Origin: CAYSHJ01 sp964589725
Lineage (GTDB): Bacteria > Planctomycetota > Planctomycetia > Planctomycetales > Planctomycetaceae
DNA length: 12,153 nt
Assembly: GCA_964589725.1 (NCBI GenBank)
Contig: CAZPUJ010000643.1
Span: forward strand, 1-12,153
Direction: 5' to 3'
Under the pieces are notes generated by a model. That model saw nothing but the letters and a program-made list of their open reading frames with translations, searched no databases and was not told where the DNA came from. A program made the position numbers and the translations under genes. Every line of letters starts with the position of its first letter. Position 1 is the stretch's first letter. Positions 1 through 6,780 of this stretch are shown in pieces.

Positions 1-303
1 ATCCTGCCGATTTTGATGAAGTTCGAGCCGCACGTTCGCGTGGAGTTCTCGCTGGAAGCCCCAGACCCGGAAGCCACAGCTCGCTGGATTGACGATCGGA
101 TAATGGACTTTGTGAAAACGTACTTGTCGCTGCATCAAAACGAGTACTACCTCAAACCCTACATGGTCGTGGACCCGATCAGCTACACGCGGTTCCCAAA
201 GTACGCAGCGGCCGCAACGCTCGAATGGCAGGGGACGAAGTACTACTTCGTCGGCGAAGAAACTCGTCAGGCATTCGCGAAGAAGAACGGGATTACGCTG
301 TGA
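1..303 (+). CDS. 3' end of an unrecognised gene, possibly with a YHS-like C-terminus
   Basis: The reading frame is open from the first base of the window to a TGA at 301-303, so the gene most likely begins upstream. The first ATG, at 16, has no ribosome-binding site in the few bases visible before it. The visible 100 residues contain a charged, aromatic-rich stretch (ARWIDDRIMDFVKTYLSLHQ) followed by a C-terminal segment with DPIS, TRFPKYAAAATLEWQG, TKYYFVGEETRQAFAKK. That last part resembles the fold pattern of YHS domains (a DPxx start, then a small beta hairpin reading YYF, then a helix), but it lacks the cysteines of metal-binding YHS domains. The family match is weak and from memory. No function is assigned. 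It is followed by 175 bp without a gene. Confidence 0.6.
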   Translation: MLPILMKFEPHVRVEFSLEAPDPEATARWIDDRIMDFVKTYLSLHQNEYYLKPYMVVDPISYTRFPKYAAAATLEWQGTKYYFVGEETRQAFAKKNGITL

Positions 304-377
304 GCGTGCTGTGCGGACGGGCGCGCGTTGGTGGCACAGGTGGGGCGGTTTGTTGCGCTCGGATCGCGCGCGGGCGA

Positions 378-459
378 GTAGGTTGGGACTCCGTCCCGAC
401 CTGATATGAAAAATTCCGACCTGAAATGAAAAATTGGTCGGGACAGAGTCCCAATCTAC
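378..459. repeat. REPIN-like inverted repeat, family A copy 1 (GTAG class)
   Basis: Two 24-nt arms, 378-401 and 436-459, are inverted copies matching at 22 of 24 positions. The left arm starts with GTAG (378-381) and then folds by itself: GTTGGGAC (382-389), loop TCC, GTCCCGAC (393-400), with one T.G mismatch at 384/398. The right arm ends in CTAC. GTAG followed by an imperfect hairpin, in inverted pairs, is the known architecture of REP doublets (REPINs). A second copy lies at 6166-6245. A rho-independent terminator is unlikely because no T tract follows. Confidence 0.85.
396..435. repeat. Tandem duplication of a 20-bp unit inside the family A element
   Basis: Bases 396-415 and 416-435 are two adjacent 20-bp units matching at 19 of 20 positions (one T/A difference). 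Each starts CCGACC and ends GAAAAATT. The unit covers the last bases of the left REP arm plus the spacer, so the spacer between the two hairpins was apparently lengthened by a local tandem duplication. Confidence 0.85.
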
Positions 460-478
460 GCGACTAAGAAAGCACAAC

Positions 479-1384
479 ATGAAGCTCAAAGAACTGCTCG
501 AACGGTCACACAAGCTGGCGGACGACTACTGCATCACGGACGGGAAAAAGTTCCGGCTCAAGGACATCGATCCCGGTGACACAGCTTGGCTGAAGGAGGA
601 GCAGAAGCCACAGGCGAAAGAAGCGTTGCAGGAGGGGATCGCCGCACTCGCCGAATTGCAGGAGATGCTTTATGCGCAGGACCGCTGGTCGGTGCTGTTG
701 ATCTTTCAGGCGATGGACGCGGCCGGAAAAGACGGAGCGATCAAGCATGTCATGTCGGGAGTCAATCCGCAGGGTTGCCAGGTCTATTCGTTCAAAGCTC
801 CGACGAGCGAAGACCTCGATCACGATTATTTGTGGCGCTGCATGAAGTGCCTGCCCGAGCGTGGCCGGATCGGCATCTTCAATCGGTCGTACTACGAAGA
901 GACGCTCGCCGTGCGCGTGCATCCGGAGTATCTCGGCAAACAAAAACTGCCGCCAAGAGTCGTCACGAAACACATCTGGGACGACCGCTTCGAGGACATC
1001 AGCAACTTTGAGAAGTACCTCACGCGCAACGGCGTGATCGTGCGAAAGTTTTTCTTGCACGTTTCGAAGAAGGAGCAACTCAAGCGGTTCCTCAGCCGGT
1101 TGGACGAGCCGGAGAAGAACTGGAAGTTTTCGTCTGCGGACGCTCAGGGACGCGACTTCTGGAGAGATTACATGGACGCCTACGAGGACACGATCCGCCA
1201 CACCGCGACCGAGGACTCGCCGTGGTATGTCGTCCCGGCCGACAACAAGTGGTTCACGCGGATCGTCGTCGCGGCGGCAGTGATCGACACGCTCGCGTCG
1301 CTCGACCTGCACTTCCCGAAAGTGGACGCCGCTAAACGCAAAGAACTGGCCGAAGTGCGCGACATGCTGCTGGGAACGAAATAA
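479..1384 (+). CDS. ppk2: Polyphosphate kinase 2 (PPK2), class III-like polyphosphate:nucleotide phosphotransferase
   Basis: This is a 301-residue protein of the PPK2 family. Members transfer phosphate between polyphosphate and nucleotides in the cytoplasm; class III members can use AMP and ADP. The P-loop reads FQAMDAAGKDG, with the Walker lysine at K84 and the typical DAAGKDG of PPK2. The second conserved motif, FNRSYYEE, lies near residues 134-141 (N135, R136). A lid-like region rich in K and R and the conserved WKFSSADAQGRDFW segment follow. The length and the VMSGVNPQGCQVYSFK stretch fit the polyphosphate:nucleotide phosphotransferase subgroup. The ATG at 479 is chosen because the family normally starts near this point; a longer frame from TTG 434 runs through the upstream repeat. 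No strong ribosome-binding site is seen. PPK2 next to glycogen and phosphoketolase genes suggests a role in energy supply from stored polymers. The exact nucleotide preference cannot be read from the sequence. Confidence 0.93.
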   Translation: MKLKELLERSHKLADDYCITDGKKFRLKDIDPGDTAWLKEEQKPQAKEALQEGIAALAELQEMLYAQDRWSVLLIFQAMDAAGKDGAIKHVMSGVNPQGCQVYSFKAPTSEDLDHDYLWRCMKCLPERGRIGIFNRSYYEETLAVRVHPEYLGKQKLPPRVVTKHIWDDRFEDISNFEKYLTRNGVIVRKFFLHVSKKEQLKRFLSRLDEPEKNWKFSSADAQGRDFWRDYMDAYEDTIRHTATEDSPWYVVPADNKWFTRIVVAAAVIDTLASLDLHFPKVDAAKRKELAEVRDMLLGTK

Positions 1385-1433
1385 ACTCATGGCCAATGTT
1401 GCCAGCATCGACTGCGGACGAAGCAAGATCGCA

Positions 1434-1512
1434 GGCGAGCCGGAGGGCATCAGCCCCCGGACGATTTATTTTAGTTCGCGATGGTCCGGGGGCTGACGCC
1501 GCCCGGCTCGCC
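1434..1512. repeat. Inverted repeat with a hairpin in each arm, family B
   Basis: Arms of 29 nt at 1434-1462 and 1484-1512 are inverted copies matching at 26 of 29 positions, separated by a 21-nt AT-richer spacer. Each arm folds on its own with one bulged base: the left arm as CCGG(A)GGGC, loop ATCA, GCCCCCGG; the right arm, read on the other strand, as CCGGG(C)GGC, loop GTCA, GCCCCCGG. The bulge position shifts but eight pairs are kept in both. It lies between ppk2 and the phosphoketolase remnant. The only T-rich stretch is inside the spacer, so I do not call it a terminator. Confidence 0.85.
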
Positions 1513-1573
1513 AAGAATTTCAGATAGCGGACGCGGGCAGCGTTCGACACGACAACAATTTCATCTAATCACC

Positions 1574-1578
1574 AAGGA
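1574..1578 (+). promoter_or_regulatory. Ribosome-binding site of the phosphoketolase gene
   Basis: AAGGA sits 7 nt before the ATG at 1586. It decides the start: an in-frame ATG at 1481 lies inside the upstream repeat and would add 35 residues with no family similarity. Confidence 0.75.
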
Positions 1579-1585
1579 AATCCGA

Positions 1586-2801
1586 ATGGCCACAGCCTCG
1601 AAGGACTCGAAGCATCGAACGACAAAGGAAGTTACCGGCCCGCTCGCGGCGAGCGAGTTGAAGTTGATGGACGCTTACTGGCGAGCGTCGAACTATCTTT
1701 CGGTCGGGCAGATTTATCTGTTCGACAACCCGCTCTTGAGAAAGCCGCTCAAGCGCGAACACGTCAAGCCGCGGCTGGTCGGGCACTGGGGCACGACGCC
1801 CGGTTTGAATTTCATGTACGTGCATCTGAATCGGGTCATCAAGCGCGATGACCTCAACATGATCTACGTGATCGGGCCGGGGCATGGTGGGCCGGCGCTG
1901 GTCGCGCATGCGTATCTCGAGGGGACGTACAGCGAGTTTTATCCCAACATCGGGCAAGACGAAGAGGGGATGAAGCGGCCTGGCCATCGCCGCATGAGCG
2001 ACAACCCGCACGCGAACGGCGGCCTGCTGCTCCGCGACCTGAAGATGCCGGACTTCCGTAACTACGCCGTGAAAGTGCCGAAGCCCGGCGCCGTCAACGC
2101 CGAATCGACACGCTCGATGGGGACGTTCCTCCGCGACGTGATGAAGTTGAATCTCGACGCGAAAAACTTCCGGCTCTTCAGTCCCGACGAGAACAACTCG
2201 AACCGCTGGCAGGACGTGCTGGAGGTCACGAACCGCTGCTACGTCGCCGAGATTCTGCCGGAAGACGATCACCTCGCGCCCGACGGCCGCGTGATGGAAG
2301 TGCTCAGCGAGCATCAATGCCAGGGCTGGCTGGAAGGCTATCTGCTCACCGGCCGCCACGGGTTCTTTTCGTGCTATGAGGCGTTCATTCACATCATTGA
2401 TTCGATGTTCAACCAGCACGCGAAGTGGCTGAAGGTCTGCAATCACATTCCGTGGCGGCGACCGATCGGGTCGCTGAATTATCTGCTCAGCTCGCACGTC
2501 TGGCGGCAGGACCACAACGGATTCTCACATCAAGACCCCGGCTTCATCGACCACGCCGTTCGACATGGTGGTGCTCAACGAACTGGATCGGTTCTCGCTG
2601 GTCAACGATGTGATCGATCGAGTGCCGAAGCTCGCCTCGCGCGCTGCCTACGCCAAGCAAGCCATCCGTGACAAGCTGCTGGAGCACAAACAATACATCG
2701 CTAAGTACGGCGACGACGTCCCGGAAATCGCTGGCTGGAAGTGGGGCCAGCAAGGTCCGACTGGGAAGCGCGGCACATCCACGGAAGGGGACAATGTGTA
2801 G
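1586..2801 (+). pseudogene. xfp: Phosphoketolase (XFP) remnant with two internal deletions
   Basis: Xylulose-5-phosphate/fructose-6-phosphate phosphoketolases are thiamine-diphosphate enzymes of about 790-825 residues that make acetyl phosphate. Here the N-terminus is typical up to R131 (VGHWGTTPGLNF, GPGHGGPALVAHAYLEGTYS, YPNIGQDEEGMKR). The frame then jumps at about 1979 straight to HRRMSDNPHANGG, skipping roughly 265 residues that include the diphosphate-binding GDG motif region. The middle part is typical, with SPDENNSNRW, LLTGRHGFF and SSHVWRQDHNGFSHQDPG. A second break at about 2549-2555 joins GFIDH to TTPFDMVVLNELDRF in another frame, losing roughly 165 residues. The original frame stops at 2669-2671, and the shifted C-terminus ends at 2799-2801 in GDNV, as family members often do. 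Missing lengths are estimated from memory of family sequences. The product cannot be an active phosphoketolase unless the gaps are assembly errors. Confidence 0.88.
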
Positions 2802-2836
2802 CGAAGTTTTACCGCAATTTGTTTGGAGTAGCCGAA

Positions 2837-2884
2837 GTCGTGAGACTTCGGTGGGTAGATGCCGAAACACCGAAGTCTCACGAC
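2837..2884. repeat. 17-bp perfect hairpin within the composite element
   Basis: Bases 2837-2853 pair perfectly with 2868-2884 across a 14-nt loop. It overlaps the smaller GTAG-linked hairpin at 2832-2851, so the two folds exclude each other. Confidence 0.85.
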
Positions 2885-2887
2885 CTT

Positions 2888-3016
2888 GTTGAAAATCACC
2901 CCACCCCGCTTGTCGGGGTGGCTCGCGGGATTTTGCACTACTCGAAATCATGGGGAAAGGAAGTAGTGCAGATTCCCGCGAGCCACTGGGGCAAGCCCAG
3001 TGGGGTGAAATTCAAC
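2888..3016. repeat. Inner inverted repeat of the composite element, with covarying hairpins
   Basis: Arms of 55 nt (2888-2942 and 2962-3016) match at about 44 positions when one is reverse-complemented. Most differences lie in a hairpin that each arm forms by itself: CCACCCCG, loop CTTGT, CGGGGTGG at 2901-2921, and CCACTGGG, loop GCAAG, CCCAGTGG at 2983-3003. Both have eight perfect pairs, and three of those pairs differ between arms by compensatory changes on both sides, so the fold appears to be kept rather than the sequence. Confidence 0.85.
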
Positions 3017-3064
3017 ACGCTCTCACGACTTCGGCTACTTGGCCTTGAGTGCGATGAGTCGATC

Positions 3065-5131
<2,067 letters not shown>

Positions 5132-5481
5132 GCGGCTCATGAGTGCATCCCGCGGGACAAATCGAGGCGGCGTCTTGGTCAGCGACTTTGACGGCACACG
5201 GTTTGAAACCGGCAAGGGACTGCTGATGGAGATACCGACGAGTTCGCCGTACTGGTCCCCGACGCTCGGCGTGGACAAGACCGGCGTGGTGCGCGACTTC
5301 TTGAACCAAGGGCTGACGGTGGCGTTTGCGGGCGACGGATTCCCCGACGCAGAGCCGGCGCGGCTCGTGCCGGCGGAACGCCGGTTTGCTCGCGGTGATC
5401 TGGCCGGCGTTTTGCGTGGCGAGCATCTGCTATTTTATCCGTACGATGTGTGGTCTGACATTGCAAGTCGCCTTTTGCAGC

Positions 5482-5530
5482 GTGGCGGATGCTGCCAGCA
5501 TCCGCTGCCGACGCAAGCTGCGTCGGCCAC
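5482..5530. repeat. REPIN-like double hairpin, family D copy 1 (GTGG class)
   Basis: Layout: GTGG (5482-5485), hairpin CGGATGCT/AGCATCCG with loop GCC, 3 nt, hairpin CCGACGCA/TGCGTCGG with loop AGC, CCAC (5527-5530). Both stems have eight perfect pairs. It overlaps the 3' end of the HAD reading frame and encodes most of its C-terminal tail. The same element lies inverted at 6684-6754, on the other side of the dehydrogenase gene. Confidence 0.88.
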
Positions 5531-5533
5531 GAT

Positions 5534-5537
5534 GGAG
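5534..5537 (+). promoter_or_regulatory. Ribosome-binding site of the glycerol-1-phosphate dehydrogenase gene
   Basis: GGAG lies 7 nt before the ATG at 5545, within the last codons of the HAD frame and directly after the family D repeat. It supports the start at 5545 rather than any upstream in-frame codon. Confidence 0.7.
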
Positions 5538-5544
5538 ACCTGAC

Positions 5545-6681
5545 ATGCTTCGGCCAACACAAATTTCAATTCCGACGCTGGTCCGCGTGAAAGAGGGCGC
5601 TTTGGACCGTCTTGGGACTTATCTCGGCCGAGATGAACGTCGCGCCGTGGCTGTCCTGGTCAGCAAGGGGCTTCAGTCGCCAATCCCGGACCGAGTCGCC
5701 AACACCCTGAAGGGGGAGGGCATCGATCCGGTCGCTTGGATCGAAGTCTCGGACAACGATCTCGAATCGACAGCTCGAGTGTTCGCCGATCTGCCCGGCA
5801 ATGTGTCCGCAGTTGTCGGGGTGGGCGGCGGCAAGGCGCTTGATGTGGCGAAGTATGTGGGCTTCCTCGGCCGGCTGCCGTATTACGCGGTGCCGACATC
5901 GCTCTCGAACGACGGCTTTTGCAGTCCGCAGTCGAGCCTCACGATCCGTGGCAAGCGCCGCTCGCTTCCGGCGGCTCTACCGTTCGGCGTCATCATCGAC
6001 ACGGCCGTGTGCCTAAATGCGCCGCGCATCTTGACGCTCTCCGGGGTTGGCGATCTGGTCGCGAAATTCACGGCTGTTCGCGATTGGAAGCTCGCCTTCC
6101 ACCAGACCGGCGAGCCGGTCAATGACTTCGCGGCACTGCTCTCGGACGGGTCGATCCACGCGTTTGTAGGATGGGCACTCTTGCCCGTCCCGAATTCAGA
6201 GACAAGCAAACATCCCTCAGAGACGGGCAAGAGTCCCCATTCTACGAATCGCAGTGATCGGAGCTTCGACCTGGAGGGCGTCCGACTCTTGGCCACGGCC
6301 CTGATGCTGAACGGCATCGCAATGGAGATGTGCGGATCATCGCGTCCAGCCAGCGGCAGCGAGCACCTGATCTCACACGCACTCGATGCGATCTCCGCGC
6401 GGCCGCGATTGCATGGCCTTCAGGTAGGGGTCGCGACGTACATCGTCAGCATTCTTCAAGGAACGCACACCGACCGGATCGCCGAGCTGTTCGACGCCAT
6501 CGGCTTTTGGACCGCCATCGCCGAAGACCCGTTCTCGCGGTCGGAGTGGTTGCAGGCGATCCGAGCGGCACCGTCGATCAAAGCCGGTTACTACACGGTC
6601 CTGGCGAGCCGCGATGTCCTGCCGGAGGTCGAGCGCATTTTCACTCAAGACCCGCGATTGAAGGAGTGCTTTCGAGATTGA
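5545..6681 (+). CDS. egsA: sn-Glycerol-1-phosphate dehydrogenase family (iron-alcohol-dehydrogenase fold)
   Basis: This is a 378-residue cytoplasmic oxidoreductase of the AraM/EgsA family, which reduces dihydroxyacetone phosphate to sn-glycerol 1-phosphate with NAD(P)H. The nucleotide-binding GVGGGKALDVAKY is at about 92-104. YAVPTSLSNDGFCSPQSSLT and SGVGDLVAKFTAVRDW are characteristic. Likely metal ligands are D170, H274 (in GSEHLISHALD) and H290 (in HGLQVGVATY). Residues 208-234 are encoded by a palindromic repeat (6166-6245) sitting in frame between NDFAALLSDGSIHAF and the conserved helical part DLEGVRLLATALMLNGIAMEMCG; homologues as I remember them have no such stretch. The catalytic residues are all outside it, so the enzyme could still work. 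The gene follows the HAD frame by 1 nt. In bacteria this family is known for making glycerol-1-phosphate-based lipids in a few Firmicutes; here the product's fate is unknown. Confidence 0.88.
   Translation: MLRPTQISIPTLVRVKEGALDRLGTYLGRDERRAVAVLVSKGLQSPIPDRVANTLKGEGIDPVAWIEVSDNDLESTARVFADLPGNVSAVVGVGGGKALDVAKYVGFLGRLPYYAVPTSLSNDGFCSPQSSLTIRGKRRSLPAALPFGVIIDTAVCLNAPRILTLSGVGDLVAKFTAVRDWKLAFHQTGEPVNDFAALLSDGSIHAFVGWALLPVPNSETSKHPSETGKSPHSTNRSDRSFDLEGVRLLATALMLNGIAMEMCGSSRPASGSEHLISHALDAISARPRLHGLQVGVATYIVSILQGTHTDRIAELFDAIGFWTAIAEDPFSRSEWLQAIRAAPSIKAGYYTVLASRDVLPEVERIFTQDPRLKECFRD
6166..6245. repeat. REPIN-like inverted repeat, family A copy 2, inside a coding sequence
   Basis: Arms of 26 nt at 6166-6191 and 6220-6245 match inverted at 23 of 26 positions. 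The left arm is GTAG followed by GATGGGCA, loop CTCT, TGCCCGTC (6170-6189), with the same T.G mismatch (6172/6187) as copy 1 at 378-459. Against copy 1, three stem pairs differ on both sides with pairing kept. The right arm ends in CTAC. The spacer contains a partial copy of the right arm (CAGAGACAAGCA at 6197 against CAGAGACGGGCA at 6218). It is read through in frame by the dehydrogenase gene. Confidence 0.88.
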
Positions 6682-6683
6682 AC

Positions 6684-6754
6684 GTGGCCGACGCAGCCTG
6701 CGTCGGCATGGCATCCAACAACAACCTGATGCGGACGCTGGCAGCGTCCGCCAC
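6684..6754. repeat. REPIN-like double hairpin, family D copy 2 (inverted)
   Basis: Layout: GTGG (6684-6687), CCGACGCA/TGCGTCGG with loop GCC, a 25-nt spacer, CGGACGCT/AGCGTCCG with loop GGC, CCAC (6751-6754). Read on the - strand it equals copy 1 (5482-5530) with a longer spacer. One stem pair is T-A in copy 1 and C-G here, changed on both sides. It begins 2 nt after the dehydrogenase stop codon and ends 12 nt before the glgP ribosome-binding site. Confidence 0.88.
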
Positions 6755-6766
6755 CATGTATTCACC

Positions 6767-6773
6767 GAGGAGA
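6767..6773 (+). promoter_or_regulatory. Ribosome-binding site of glgP
   Basis: GAGGAGA sits 7 nt before the ATG at 6781, a strong match to the Shine-Dalgarno consensus, and fixes the glgP start. Confidence 0.8.
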
Positions 6774-6780
6774 CCATTCC

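Larger units (their letters stand above)
304..478. other. Intergenic region before ppk2
   Basis: There is no gene here. Bases 304-377 show nothing I can name. Bases 378-459 hold a palindromic repeat, described separately. Only 19 bp separate the repeat from the ppk2 ATG, so any ppk2 promoter would lie in or before the repeat. I see no convincing -35/-10 pair. Confidence 0.5.
2827..3039. repeat. Composite nested palindrome, family C (outer arms)
   Basis: A 19-bp perfect inverted repeat (2827-2845 and 3021-3039) encloses two further palindromes. The left end reads GTAG (2828-2831) followed by a perfect hairpin CCGAAGTC, loop GTGA, GACTTCGG (2832-2851), the same plan as family A. The right end finishes with CTAC, but its hairpin is half lost. 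The whole stretch lies between the phosphoketolase remnant and glgX and carries no stop codon in the glgX frame, so it can be mistaken for coding sequence. Confidence 0.85.
5139..5543 (+). pseudogene. HAD-superfamily phosphatase (MtnX-like HAD-IB type) with an internal deletion
   Basis: The frame gives 134 residues. Motif I is present (SDFDGT, D16 and D18), as are a lysine in GVDKTGVV (K47) and motif IV, AGDGFPD (D66, D70). The end LARGD-like RFARGDLAGVL...PYDVWSDIASRL is typical of MtnX-like HAD-IB phosphatases, which are about 215-235 residues long. Between DGT and RFETGKGLLME about 90-100 residues are missing: the cap domain and the motif II Ser/Thr. The jump (about 5197-5200) keeps the frame. 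Loss of motif II and the cap argues against normal activity, hence the pseudogene call. The last 20 residues (from R115) are encoded by a repeat element and its downstream flank. The start ATG 5139 has AAAGGA at 5123-5128, inside the end of glgX. The stop is 1 nt from the next start, so it is translated between glgX and the dehydrogenase. The intact substrate is unknown; glycerol phosphate is an inference from the neighbour. Confidence 0.75.

Noticed and set aside
396..435. CRISPR-like or iteron array
   Set aside because: Only two directly adjacent units with no spacer between them, and they coincide with the loop of a palindrome.
434..478. An upstream TTG extension of ppk2
   Set aside because: It would translate the right arm of the family A element; the ATG at 479 gives a normal family start.
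1481..1585. An upstream in-frame ATG for the phosphoketolase gene
   Set aside because: It lies in the family B repeat; AAGGA before 1586 and the family-like N-terminus support the later start.
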